Assembly (NCBI GenBank): GCA_964549505.1 | Contig: CAZJVD010000008.1 | Span: 65,978 to 129,977, forward strand | Reading direction: 5' to 3' | DNA: 64,000 bases | DNA from: CAZJVD01 sp964549505 | GTDB lineage: Bacteria > Bdellovibrionota > UBA1018 > CAZJVD01 | Shown here: positions 33,191 through 42,070 of the stretch, piece by piece | How the letters are laid out: every line of letters starts with the position of its first letter | Numbering within the stretch: the stretch's first letter is position 1 | Translations under genes and position numbers: made by a program | The notes under the pieces: generated by a model | Database searches by the model: none | Told to the model about the DNA's origin: nothing | The model's input: the letters and a program-made list of their open reading frames with translations, nothing else

Positions 33191-34516
33191 TTAAGATCCG
33201 GTAACAGGTCTGTCGCTTGAGACCTCAGGGGAGTTCTCAGGTAGAGCAAGCCTGTAAATCTGATTAGCCTTTCGGGATCTGGGCCTGAAATCTTGAAAAA
33301 GAAGGTGATTCTGGCCCTTGGCGCCACCTAACTCACCAGAGTCGATTACAAGCCCATAAAAGGCATGTCCGTCCGTCACAAGCGGCTCGGACTTGAGCAC
33401 CTTCCAGACAGCACCTTTCTGAGCCACTTGAAACGACGTGAGCGATGCCGGAACCTTTTTCTGAGGGTTTCCATAACTGGATCCTGCTACCAGAAGCCCG
33501 TGGTTCTTACGATAAACGAAGTCCGTGATATACGGCACACCCACCTCCACCTCGACGCACGCTATCTCGGTCTTATTCTTCTCCGTACAGTGAGTGAGAA
33601 CACGCCCCTCAGTGAGAGCCAGAAGCTCAAGCGGTTCAGAACGAATCACAGTCGGCTGGAAAAACGGCGCGGGCCCGGACACGACCCTCATTCGGCTTTT
33701 CACGCGCGTCGTTTTCTTTGTTGATTCGATCACGGTCACATAATTCGAGGCCTGAGCATTCCACGGAATCGCTGTCGCCCCTCCCCCGGCACTTTGATAC
33801 GGCTCCTCGTTATACTCCTTAGCCGCGGTCACGAGCGCGCCACTGTGGGCGTCAAGACCGACGCCACCCAGCGCGTACAATCGATTTTCACTGATTTTTA
33901 CGAGATTTTTTAGAGTGCGATCCGGACTCAGACAATCGATCGTTGCGAAACGCTTTCCAGGAAACCGGTCTTTGCCGGGCTTCCCGGTCTTATCCAGTAC
34001 GTGCGCAAATTCGATATGCTCGAGGGCCGAAACAAGGAACGAATCTTTTGAACAACTTGCGAAGGCCTTACGAAGCGGTAAGACCGAAACGATGTTGGCG
34101 TAAGGAGCTGAAATAAAATCCTTCAGCGTCCACTTTCCATCAGCTCCACCCTTTGCCACAAAAAATCCTCGGTCCTGGTGCGAGTTCAGCGATGACAGAA
34201 ACGTGTTTTCACTCACCGCTTTAGGTGGCTCGTAGGTCGTTCCCCAAAACACCAACGCATGATCAAAACCGAACGCAAGGCTACGACCAAGCGACACCGT
34301 CTTCTTTGAGCGACTTTCCCTGATGGTGTCACCTGTGATCAATGTCTCGAGCTTGCACGAAGGCGCAAGACACCTCGGGGTCAGAGCTTCGAGCCCGTAC
34401 ACCGGATGAGGTTCGTCTTCCATGGAGTCTCCAGCTTGGGCATCTCCTATGTGCAGAAAACAACTAAGCAGGTTTGCTGTACAAAAAAAGGACAGAGCGG
34501 TCAGAGTTCGAAGCAT
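33191..34516 (-). CDS. Exported hypothetical protein, possible beta-propeller-like
   Basis: The 441-residue protein has a signal peptide (TLTALSFFCTANLLSCFLHI, Ala-x-Ala-type site at DAQAGD). The remainder shows repeated strand-rich segments (ALVFWGTTYEP, ALGGVGLDAHSGALV, HGLLVAGSSYG) suggestive of a beta-propeller, which I cannot confirm. The ATG at 34514-34516 has TAAACT six bases upstream and no Shine-Dalgarno sequence, again suggesting leaderless translation. It is divergent from the prepilin-like gene. Confidence 0.75.
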   Translation of the reverse strand: MLRTLTALSFFCTANLLSCFLHIGDAQAGDSMEDEPHPVYGLEALTPRCLAPSCKLETLITGDTIRESRSKKTVSLGRSLAFGFDHALVFWGTTYEPPKAVSENTFLSSLNSHQDRGFFVAKGGADGKWTLKDFISAPYANIVSVLPLRKAFASCSKDSFLVSALEHIEFAHVLDKTGKPGKDRFPGKRFATIDCLSPDRTLKNLVKISENRLYALGGVGLDAHSGALVTAAKEYNEEPYQSAGGGATAIPWNAQASNYVTVIESTKKTTRVKSRMRVVSGPAPFFQPTVIRSEPLELLALTEGRVLTHCTEKNKTEIACVEVEVGVPYITDFVYRKNHGLLVAGSSYGNPQKKVPASLTSFQVAQKGAVWKVLKSEPLVTDGHAFYGLVIDSGELGGAKGQNHLLFQDFRPRSRKANQIYRLALPENSPEVSSDRPVTGS

Positions 34517-34624
34517 GCATTCAGTTTAGAGGGGATCCCGGTCGATCGGTTTTACCACCTCGTCACACGGCAATTGACGCCCTACCTTAACAATGGCGAT
34601 CAGGTCGTTTGGTACACTGGAGGC

Positions 34625-36109
34625 GTGGGATCATTAAAACGGGGAAAGAACGCCTGGCTGGGTCGGGCCGGTTTTTCTATCATTCAAGTACTCGTCGCCT
34701 TCGCGCTCCTGGGAATCTTAGTCGCGGTCATCAATCAGATGATGACCGTCCTCAATCGTTCGCTTCAGGGGGGATCGAATCAGCGCGATCTCATCGACTT
34801 CGACCGCAACATCACGCAGATTCTAGGCGACGCCAACCACTGTCGCTGCAGCTTAACAACCCCCGTAGCTACACCACTAGTATTTAATATTCCGGTGGCG
34901 CCCGGAACCTCAACCGTCGCCGTCAATCAGCTCGCCTACTTCGACCAGGCCTGTAACCCATTGCCAGGACTCGGAATTGTCGGCGCAGCAGGAACCAACC
35001 TCCCAACCTCACCCGAGTGGAACCTAACGACGTCGCAGATCACGAACATTTCGGCTGTTGATCCAGGTCAGACCATCTACGCGGGAACCTACTCGTACAC
35101 CGTCACGCGCGTCGGTGCGAGCACAGCCATTGGATCGCCGGTGATGTCAGGTAGTTTTCAAATGCAGTTTTCAGCAACGCCCAATGTTCCACTTGTGGGT
35201 CAAGCAACGCTCACGAATTGCATCATCAACCCGACCAACATCCCTGAGACAAAATGGCAGCTCAACTTTGCGAGCGTGAATCGATACCTGCTCCAAAATC
35301 GAATCAACAACTCAGCCAACATCACACTCCAGATGAATGACGGGACGTTTTTTACAAACACACCGGGCTCTGCTTTTCCCGTCGTGACCGTCGCTCCTCT
35401 CGGCTTGAGAGTCGACTTCAACGTTGCCGGTAACTACGACGGATCGCCCGTCGATACGGCCGATACCTGGTACTACCTGTACGCGGTTCCCAATGCGGCG
35501 GACAACGGTGCTTTTCGTCCGATGATCTCGATCAATCCGCCGATCAACGGCGTCGGTCCAACCGGCTTTCCCGTGTGGAAGTTTCTGGGAGCGCTTTACA
35601 ACAATACTTCCGGCGACATCATGGCTATGTCGGGTGTTGGCAATCGCTACGTTTATCGTACCGACATTAGCCCAAACCCAGGTCCTCCTTTACAAGAGAC
35701 CATCCTCACCAGCGCCATCGACGTGAACTCGCAGACCGCGCCCATGCGCTGGGTGCCTCCGACAGCGCGACTCGCGATTCTTCGAGTCGGCGCTCAAAAC
35801 GCTGCGGCTGTGGGTAATCTAGCTGTGTATGTGGGTCCGCGCGGAACGACAACTTTGGGAGCCGGCACGAGTGCACTTCTGACGGGTTTCACGATTCCAC
35901 CCGGACAGACGCTCTACGAGTACATCGAAGTTCCTGTTTTCCAACTTCTCTCGTGGATCGGAGCACCGCCGAACTGTTCCATACTTGGTGGTACAGCCAT
36001 CCCGACGTGTCACGCCGTTACGTTCTTCACGAATGCGGGAACCATCGGTGCCGGCAGCAGCACGTACGTACGCGTGGCCGGCTGGGAAGACAACTGGGTC
36101 TACAACTAG
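34625..36109 (+). CDS. Large prepilin-like protein (type IV pilin-type N-terminus)
   Basis: Near the N-terminus stands a class III prepilin signal: basic KRGKNAWLGRAG followed by FSIIQVLVAFALLGILVAV, to be cut after Gly by a prepilin peptidase. The residue at mature position 5 is Gln rather than the usual Glu, as in some minor pilins. About 460 residues of Ser/Thr/Pro/Asn-rich, probably beta-sheet sequence follow, far larger than a major pilin, so a pilus-tip or pseudopilin-associated adhesin is plausible. I chose GTG 34625 as start (494 residues); TACACT lies 6 bases upstream. The open frame extends upstream to 34406 antisense to the neighbouring gene. The start is uncertain. Confidence 0.78.
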   Translation: MGSLKRGKNAWLGRAGFSIIQVLVAFALLGILVAVINQMMTVLNRSLQGGSNQRDLIDFDRNITQILGDANHCRCSLTTPVATPLVFNIPVAPGTSTVAVNQLAYFDQACNPLPGLGIVGAAGTNLPTSPEWNLTTSQITNISAVDPGQTIYAGTYSYTVTRVGASTAIGSPVMSGSFQMQFSATPNVPLVGQATLTNCIINPTNIPETKWQLNFASVNRYLLQNRINNSANITLQMNDGTFFTNTPGSAFPVVTVAPLGLRVDFNVAGNYDGSPVDTADTWYYLYAVPNAADNGAFRPMISINPPINGVGPTGFPVWKFLGALYNNTSGDIMAMSGVGNRYVYRTDISPNPGPPLQETILTSAIDVNSQTAPMRWVPPTARLAILRVGAQNAAAVGNLAVYVGPRGTTTLGAGTSALLTGFTIPPGQTLYEYIEVPVFQLLSWIGAPPNCSILGGTAIPTCHAVTFFTNAGTIGAGSSTYVRVAGWEDNWVYN

Positions 36110-36112
36110 ACT

Positions 36113-37177
36113 CTAGAGCTTGAGTTCGCGCTCCAACACTTCCAAAACCGGCTCTACTTGCGACCGTACGCCAAGAGAAATCCGTAGACACTGATCGAGA
36201 GGGGTATCGCTACCACTCTCTCGAACTAAAATCCCCTTTGCCTCGCTGCTCTTGATCACACCGGCGATATGAGTCTTGCCGATCTTAACGTTCACAAAGT
36301 TAGTGGCTGACGGATACACCAGGATGTCGTGTTTCTTTCCCCAAGCTTGAACGGCTCCGCGCGCTTGCAGAACTTCCCCGACATACGCATCGATCACTTG
36401 AGGTGTCTCAAGAAGCTCGAGCGCGACTTCTTCGGCAAAAGAGTTGATCTCGTACATGGGGCGCCACTTCGACAGCAACTCGATCCCTTCTTGCTGCCCA
36501 ATTGTGTAACCCACGCGCAAACCCGCTAACCCGCAGGCTTTCGAAAACGTACGCGAAACCAGCAGATTCCCGAACTCAGACACCAACGTCGCCGCCGTCG
36601 TTTTCGTAAAATGAAAATACGCCTCGTCGACAAGGACCGGGCAGTCCGATCGAGCGGCCGCCTGAACAATCGTTCGCAACTCCGCAACACTCATCTCGGT
36701 GCCGGACGGACTGTTGGGGTTAGCGATGTAGACTAGTGCCGTTTTCTCTGAGATGGCGTCAGCTATCTTCGATGCGTTCATCGAAAGATCGGACTCCATC
36801 ATCACCGGTTTCATCTTCGCCTGAAACAGTTTTCCGTAGACACCGACCATTGCAAATGTCGGCGCCGTGAAAACCACTTCGTCACCTGGGCTCACAAACG
36901 TTTCAAAACCGGCTTTGATCGCGGGATCAGATCCAGCAAAGAGTGCAATCTGTTCAGGTGCCAATGAAAGCCATGTCGCGAGTTTCTTCTTCAGCTTTTC
37001 TGTTTCCGGATAGGCCGTAAAAAAATCCGGAGCCATCCGCTTCCAGACTCGTTCAAGAAAGTCCTTCTGGAAAGCTGTCGTGCGCTCGTTCTTGTCGAGA
37101 CGAACAAAACGCAATCGCTCTCCTTGCGGATTAGAAAGTCGTTTGACATCTCGAAGATGAGGTTTGTTTGTTCGCAT
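36113..37177 (-). CDS. PLP-dependent class I/II aminotransferase, HisC-like
   Basis: The 354-residue protein has the fold type I hallmarks: YIANPNSPSGTEMS, VLVDEAYFHF (Asp to pyridine N), and SRTFSKACGLAGLRVGY with the Schiff-base Lys. Similarity is closest to histidinol-phosphate aminotransferase-type enzymes, but the genomic neighbours are sugar-modifying genes, not his genes, so a role in an amino-sugar or amino-cyclitol pathway is an option. The ATG at 37177 lies 12 bases behind the methyltransferase stop, so both form an operon divergent from the carbamoyltransferase operon. Confidence 0.88.
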   Translation of the reverse strand: MRTNKPHLRDVKRLSNPQGERLRFVRLDKNERTTAFQKDFLERVWKRMAPDFFTAYPETEKLKKKLATWLSLAPEQIALFAGSDPAIKAGFETFVSPGDEVVFTAPTFAMVGVYGKLFQAKMKPVMMESDLSMNASKIADAISEKTALVYIANPNSPSGTEMSVAELRTIVQAAARSDCPVLVDEAYFHFTKTTAATLVSEFGNLLVSRTFSKACGLAGLRVGYTIGQQEGIELLSKWRPMYEINSFAEEVALELLETPQVIDAYVGEVLQARGAVQAWGKKHDILVYPSATNFVNVKIGKTHIAGVIKSSEAKGILVRESGSDTPLDQCLRISLGVRSQVEPVLEVLERELKL

Positions 37178-37189
37178 AAGAGCCTCGCT

Positions 37190-37906
37190 TTAGCGTGTGA
37201 TAAACATCGTCGTCATCCAGACTTCCTTGAGCGGACAAATCGCCGAGCCCGTCACCGGATGAACATAACTGTGTCGCGAACTTTTTCGATGGCCCGTGCA
37301 GAGCGAACGTACGGTTTCGATCGACTCACCGACTTCGATCACGTTGTACGGAAGACGGGCCTTCTCGTTTTCTGGATTGTTCCCATCGAGATTCATATTG
37401 AGATACGACGTCGCCTTGTCCTCAAGTGTCGACCCGGTCGTTTCACGAATGTCGATCAAAAGACCGCCCGAGGTCTTTGTCGCATCCCATGCGCCCCGGA
37501 TCGTGTCGCGCCAGTTTTCAGAGAGCGGCAAGATACCCAAACACAGAACGAGATCAAACTGCTCGCCGGCAACGTTGGAAAAATCATTCTCAGCCACATG
37601 AAAAAACCGTTGATCGGGGTACGCTTGCTTAGCCTCGGCGATCATCGAGGGACTGATATCGATCCCCGTGTATGAGAAACTCTTTACGCACTGACGCAAA
37701 ACGCCCGCAAACCCTCCGACAGCGCACCCGACATCGAGTACGGACACGCCTTCACGAATCGCGTCTTTTAAAAAAACCCATTCGGACGGGTACATCCCCG
37801 AAACATCGTTTCGGCGACCCATAAAGTGTTTGACGACCGCGTCGAGACTCCAAGCCTTTGCATTAGCGTCGCTGCTCACCGATGTGCCTGCTGGTGCGTT
37901 TACCAT
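37190..37906 (-). CDS. Class I SAM-dependent methyltransferase
   Basis: The 238-residue protein shows motif I (SVLDVGCAVGGFAGVL), motif II (YTGIDISPSMIAEA) and the post-motif VLCLGILPL. The substrate could be a sugar or the cluster product; it is not identifiable from sequence. The start ATG 37904-37906 has weak GAGG upstream. Only 39 bases separate it from the divergent carbamoyltransferase GTG, so the two promoters overlap, suggesting joint control of the cluster. Confidence 0.88.
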   Translation of the reverse strand: MVNAPAGTSVSSDANAKAWSLDAVVKHFMGRRNDVSGMYPSEWVFLKDAIREGVSVLDVGCAVGGFAGVLRQCVKSFSYTGIDISPSMIAEAKQAYPDQRFFHVAENDFSNVAGEQFDLVLCLGILPLSENWRDTIRGAWDATKTSGGLLIDIRETTGSTLEDKATSYLNMNLDGNNPENEKARLPYNVIEVGESIETVRSLCTGHRKSSRHSYVHPVTGSAICPLKEVWMTTMFITR

Positions 37907-37907
37907 C

Positions 37908-37936
37908 TTTTCAATGCCTCGCCCTCAAGGTAGATA
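37908..37936 (+). promoter_or_regulatory. Promoter of the carbamoyltransferase operon
   Basis: TTTTCA (37908-37913), 17 bases, TAGATA (37931-37936), with GTG 37946 following after 9 bases. It lies within the 39-base gap between divergent genes. Confidence 0.45.
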
Positions 37937-37945
37937 AACACTTAA

Positions 37946-39910
37946 GTGGAGCGCCCATTACCTTATCTTCTAGGTCTGAATATCGGAAGGATGGATCCTT
38001 CGGCAACCCTTTTTCGGGGCACCGAAGTGATCGCCCACGTCGAGGAAGAACGCTTCTCGCGAAACAAGAAAGCGCCGGGGGAGTTTCCGATTCAAGCAAT
38101 CGGCTACTGCCTCGATCTCGTTCCCGGTGGACTCGCAGGCATTGAGTCCATCAATCTTGGATTCGACTACGATCTCTATACGTTGGACGTGCCCAGCTAC
38201 TTCTTAAAAGAGTGGCACGCGTACCCAAGTAAGCCAAAAGAAGCGCTGAGTTACGAACTCAAACTCTTACAAGACAATCACCCTGCTCTTGTTAAAGAAA
38301 AGATCTGGTCAGAGCTTCGTAAAGCCGGCTACCTGAAAGGCACTCCTGGTACGTCGGAGTATCGGGAACCGAAGTTTTCCTACTTTCACCACCATCGCGC
38401 CCACGCCACAACAGCACATCTTTGCAGCCCCTTTGAAAGCAGCCTCGGTCTGGTAGCGGACGGACGTTCCGAACTCGACACGGTCACGGTGTGGGACTGC
38501 AAGGGGTCCGACGTCAAAAAGCTTTACGCAAAAACATTGCCTCACTCCCTCGGCTGGGCCTACCGCGCGTTCACGCTCTTTTGTGGATTCGATGCGCACG
38601 AAGGCGAAGGCAAGCTGATGGGCCTGGCGCCCTACGGTCAACCCAACGCCGATCTTGATCGCAAGGTCGCCAAAGTCCTTCCCTGGCACACGGATGAAAA
38701 TGGAGACTTTGATTTCAGCGTGGACGCTCGCTACCTATATCTCGACAAGCGAGCCGCTGGGTATTCCTACCTCACCGAACTTTTCTTAGCCGAATTTGGA
38801 ACTCCGTGTGGAAAGACATCGGAACCACCGCAGTACTATCGCGATCTCGCGTACGCGTTTCAAGATCGCTTTGAGAAGACAGTTCTGCAGTTCGCCCGTA
38901 AATATCTCAAAAAGACGGGGCATCGCTATCTCACGCTTTCGGGCGGTGTTTTCCTCAATTGCAAAGTGAGCGGTTATGTTTGGCGCGAGTGCCAAGACCT
39001 CCTCGATGGGATCTATATCTTTCCGATGAGTGGTGACGACGGAATTGGTTACGGCGCAAATCTCGTTTACGGTCTCGAAAACCTTTCGAAAGACCGCAAA
39101 GACTATAAACTCGAAACTGCTTATCTCGGACCGAGCTTCACCGATGAGGAGATCGCCAAAGCCGCTGAGAACTTTCAGCTTCGTCAGAAGTTTTTGAAAG
39201 ACGTTCAATATGAGGCACTCATACGCTCGCTGGGACTCACCGATACGCCCGCCTCCTTGAAAGCGACCCTTGGCCGCAGCGCTGGTCACGGTGCCGGTGG
39301 CTATAGTGACGGCTACAACAAGATTGCTCGCGCCGGACATGAGTTTTTGCGCGCGGGTCTCCGGAAGAGTTCTGCTGTTGTCGATGAAGCCGCCGATCGC
39401 TTAGCCGCAGGACAAGTCGTCGCTTGGTTTCAGGGACGCATGGAAGCTGGGCCACGGGCCCTCGGTTGTCGATCGATTTTGGCCGATCCCCGCACGCTTG
39501 AAAGCTGGAGACGCGTCAACGCGAAGGTCAAGTTTCGCGAACCGTGGCGACCGTTCTGTCCATCTGTGATTGCCGAAGCCGCGACCGACTATTTTGTTTT
39601 CCCAACTCAGTCGCCCTACATGATCAACACGTTTCAGGTTTCGAAGCTTGCGCGCGAACGAGCGCCGGCCATTGTTCATGTCGACGGAACTGCGCGACCG
39701 CAGTTTTTGGAACGAAAGAAGAATCCGCTTTTCTATGACCTGATCCGTGCTTTTGAAAAACGAACCGGTGTCCCGATCGTGCTTAATACCAGCATGAACA
39801 TCAAGGGTGAGCCAATCTGTTGCACTCCGGACGATGCGTTTCAGTTTTTCTTTGCGACCGATATCGATGCACTCGTGATCGGTTCGTATATTTTGGAAAA
39901 GAAAAAATGA
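37946..39910 (+). CDS. Carbamoyltransferase of the NodU/CmcH/TobZ family
   Basis: The 654-residue protein has the N-terminal Kae1-like ASKHA domain (LLGLNIGRMDPSATLF, HVEEERFSRNK, FHHHRAHATTAH with His metal ligands, VADGRSE) and the C-terminal YrdC-like part (GRMEAGPRALGCRSILADPR, MNIKGEPICCTPDDA) typical of O-carbamoyltransferases that use carbamoyl phosphate and ATP. Such enzymes decorate nodulation factors, antibiotics and some surface sugars. The start is GTG 37946, with no clear ribosome binding site. It is translationally coupled (ATGA) to the next gene. The position at the head of a six-gene operon makes a carbamoylated glycan or small molecule likely. Confidence 0.92.
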   Translation: MERPLPYLLGLNIGRMDPSATLFRGTEVIAHVEEERFSRNKKAPGEFPIQAIGYCLDLVPGGLAGIESINLGFDYDLYTLDVPSYFLKEWHAYPSKPKEALSYELKLLQDNHPALVKEKIWSELRKAGYLKGTPGTSEYREPKFSYFHHHRAHATTAHLCSPFESSLGLVADGRSELDTVTVWDCKGSDVKKLYAKTLPHSLGWAYRAFTLFCGFDAHEGEGKLMGLAPYGQPNADLDRKVAKVLPWHTDENGDFDFSVDARYLYLDKRAAGYSYLTELFLAEFGTPCGKTSEPPQYYRDLAYAFQDRFEKTVLQFARKYLKKTGHRYLTLSGGVFLNCKVSGYVWRECQDLLDGIYIFPMSGDDGIGYGANLVYGLENLSKDRKDYKLETAYLGPSFTDEEIAKAAENFQLRQKFLKDVQYEALIRSLGLTDTPASLKATLGRSAGHGAGGYSDGYNKIARAGHEFLRAGLRKSSAVVDEAADRLAAGQVVAWFQGRMEAGPRALGCRSILADPRTLESWRRVNAKVKFREPWRPFCPSVIAEAATDYFVFPTQSPYMINTFQVSKLARERAPAIVHVDGTARPQFLERKKNPLFYDLIRAFEKRTGVPIVLNTSMNIKGEPICCTPDDAFQFFFATDIDALVIGSYILEKKK

Positions 39911-40668
39911 TCCGATTGGGCACGGTGAAGCGCTGGGTGAAGACATTCCTGGGTATTCCGCTTCCACCTGCCCTCAAACAACACGACCAGTACGCCTACC
40001 CGTTCACAAAACCGACGTACTTTGAAAGCCATGTTGGCGCCTCGTTTCTGGTTCTGGCCTGCGGCCCTACGATCGAAACCGAGTCCGAACAGGTTTTACG
40101 TTTCATTGAGCAAAACCGACCGATTGTCATTGGCTGTAACCGTATCCCGAGCATCTACCGCCCGGACTATCACCTCTTTATCAATCGACGACGTCTTGCG
40201 AGTTACGTCCATGAAGTACACCCAGAAGCCAAACTCCTGATCGGAGCAACCATTCCAGAACCGATTGTACGCGGCCTGATCGGGGAACGTCCGTACCAGA
40301 AGGTCATGTTTCAATCTCACCATCCCGGAAAACACGGTTTTTACCGAATGCAGGACGGAATCATCTACACCGAAGGATCAACGGTTGCGTTGATCGGCGC
40401 TGGCGTCGCGCTGGCCATGGGAGCTCGACAGATCCATATGGCGGGTTTGGACGGTTACCGTCACCTGGGCGGCGACAAACATTGGTATTCCGAGTCAATT
40501 ACGAAAGACACGAACAAGATCATGAAACGCGAGCGCATCATGGGCGAAGTCCTCGATGCGTTGGTGGTTCACGCACAAGCACGAAGCGTCGATTTTGGGA
40601 TCATTACTTCAACCGGCTACCACAAGTACTACCGCGGCAGCTCGCATGCCGCAGAAGCCAATATATAA
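39907..40668 (+). CDS. DUF115/MptE-like or glycosyltransferase-like protein
   Basis: With start ATG 39907, overlapping the previous stop, the protein has 253 residues. The segment FLVLACGPTIETESEQVLRF and the following IVIGCNRIPSIYRPDYHLFI resemble the N-terminal nucleotide-binding region of DUF115/MptE-like proteins and of some sialyltransferase-like enzymes (a G-P-S/T loop, then a strand naming a displayed residue). Later GSTVALIGAGVALAMGARQI fits the same group. A transferase using the CMP-sugar made by the next gene is a reasonable but unproven idea. The open frame upstream to 39820 lies inside the carbamoyltransferase gene. Confidence 0.7.
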   Translation: MIRLGTVKRWVKTFLGIPLPPALKQHDQYAYPFTKPTYFESHVGASFLVLACGPTIETESEQVLRFIEQNRPIVIGCNRIPSIYRPDYHLFINRRRLASYVHEVHPEAKLLIGATIPEPIVRGLIGERPYQKVMFQSHHPGKHGFYRMQDGIIYTEGSTVALIGAGVALAMGARQIHMAGLDGYRHLGGDKHWYSESITKDTNKIMKRERIMGEVLDALVVHAQARSVDFGIITSTGYHKYYRGSSHAAEANI

Positions 40669-40709
40669 CTTTGCCCGTGTATTAAATCTGTACTAAAACG
40701 AGGCTAGTC

Positions 40710-41492
40710 ATGGTCGCTGGACTCATCTTGGGAAAAAAGGGAAGTATTGGTTTTCCGGGGAAAAATCTTCATCCGATCCTCGGTCGGCCACTCGCTTGGT
40801 ACCCGATGCAGACCGCGCTGCGTTCCGAACATCTGGATCGCCTTTTTCTGTCAACCGATGATCCTCGCTTGATGTCACTGGCTCAGAAGATCCGCTTCGA
40901 ACACAAGTCGGTCGACATCATCGAGCGCCCCCCGCATCTGTGTACACCGACAGCACTCGGCGAAGACGCCTACGTCCACGGCTATCAAGAAATGTCGCGT
41001 CGACTCGGCTCAAAGCCCGATCTTCTTGCGCTGTTCTTTTGTAATGCGGCCACTTTCACCGTCGCACAACTCGATGAAGCGATCACTGCGCTTCGAAAGG
41101 ACCCATCGTTGGATTCGGCGGTCACGGTATCCCGATACAATATGTGGAGCCCGTTGCGCGCACGCCGTCGCAGCAGTGCCGGCATACTCGAACCCTTTGT
41201 TCCACTTGAAACCTTTGGCGATCCGAAGACGCTGAACTGTGATCGTGACAGCCAGGGCGATGTTCTCTACACGGATGTCTCAGTCTGTGTGATACGACCC
41301 GGAAACTTCGATCAGATCGAGTCGGGACTACTCCCGCAACGTTGGATGGGAAAACGTATTTATCCGATCGCTAACGAGGCCGGTCTTGATGTGGATTATG
41401 AGTGGCAGTTTCCCCAAGTCGATTGGTGGTTACGAAAACGCGGCGGCTTCACAGACGCGTCGAGTGATGAAAGCAGGTTTCTCCAAACATGA
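40710..41492 (+). CDS. Acylneuraminate/Kdo-type cytidylyltransferase (CMP-sugar synthetase)
   Basis: The 260-residue protein carries the family's CTP-binding motif GLILGKKGSIGFPGKNLH, then RLFLSTDD, and the metal-binding Asp pair in VDYEWQFPQ near the C-terminus. Enzymes of this family couple CMP to nonulosonic acids or Kdo. The neighbouring genes lack NeuB-type synthases, so the acceptor may be a different sugar or a cyclitol. Its TGA overlaps the ATG of the SIS gene (ATGA). Confidence 0.9.
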   Translation: MVAGLILGKKGSIGFPGKNLHPILGRPLAWYPMQTALRSEHLDRLFLSTDDPRLMSLAQKIRFEHKSVDIIERPPHLCTPTALGEDAYVHGYQEMSRRLGSKPDLLALFFCNAATFTVAQLDEAITALRKDPSLDSAVTVSRYNMWSPLRARRRSSAGILEPFVPLETFGDPKTLNCDRDSQGDVLYTDVSVCVIRPGNFDQIESGLLPQRWMGKRIYPIANEAGLDVDYEWQFPQVDWWLRKRGGFTDASSDESRFLQT

Positions 41493-42070
41493 CGCCGGAA
41501 TACTACAAAAACTATGTTCAATCACTGAGCCGAAGCTTAAGTGCAGCGGAAGCAACCACAGCTGATGGAACACGGCTTCAGCAGGAACAAGCTCTTGATC
41601 AGTGGATTGAACTCACAAAACGCACGCACGGGATCGGCGGTTCAATCTTTTTTGTCGGCAATGGTGCTAGCGCGATGATGGCCAGCCACATGGCGTCCGA
41701 CAGTTGCAAAACAGCCGGCTTGCGCACGATGGCTTTCAACGACGCCGCTCTCCTGACAGCGGTCAGTAACGATATCGCATACGAAGAGTCATTTGCTTTT
41801 CCACTTCGAGTTTTTGGTAAACCGGGCGACATCCTGATCACGATCTCCAGCTCTGGCGGATCTAAAAACATCTTAGCTGCGATTCGAGCCGCTCGCGAAA
41901 AGACACTCACAGTGATCACGCTCTCTGGAATGCGCGCGGACAACCCGTCTCGAACCTCGGGTGATCTCAACTTTTACATTCCGGCCACGTCCTACGGACA
42001 TGTCGAATCAGCTCACCAGGCTCTCTTGCACTGCTGGCTCGATCGTTACGTCGAGGTAACGACATCGTGA
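41489..42070 (+). CDS. SIS-domain sugar isomerase, GmhA-like
   Basis: This 193-residue protein is a single SIS domain of the phosphoheptose-isomerase type: GGSIFFVGNGASAMMASHMA, NDAALLTAVSND, GDILITISSSGGSKNI and the C-terminal YGHVESAHQALLHCW, where GmhA has its active-site Glu/His helix. GmhA converts sedoheptulose 7-phosphate to D-glycero-D-manno-heptose 7-phosphate. It overlaps its neighbours by 4 bases on both sides. Adjacent to a sugar-phosphate cyclase, it suggests a seven-carbon sugar-phosphate intermediate, although that remains inference. Confidence 0.9.
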   Translation: MTPEYYKNYVQSLSRSLSAAEATTADGTRLQQEQALDQWIELTKRTHGIGGSIFFVGNGASAMMASHMASDSCKTAGLRTMAFNDAALLTAVSNDIAYEESFAFPLRVFGKPGDILITISSSGGSKNILAAIRAAREKTLTVITLSGMRADNPSRTSGDLNFYIPATSYGHVESAHQALLHCWLDRYVEVTTS

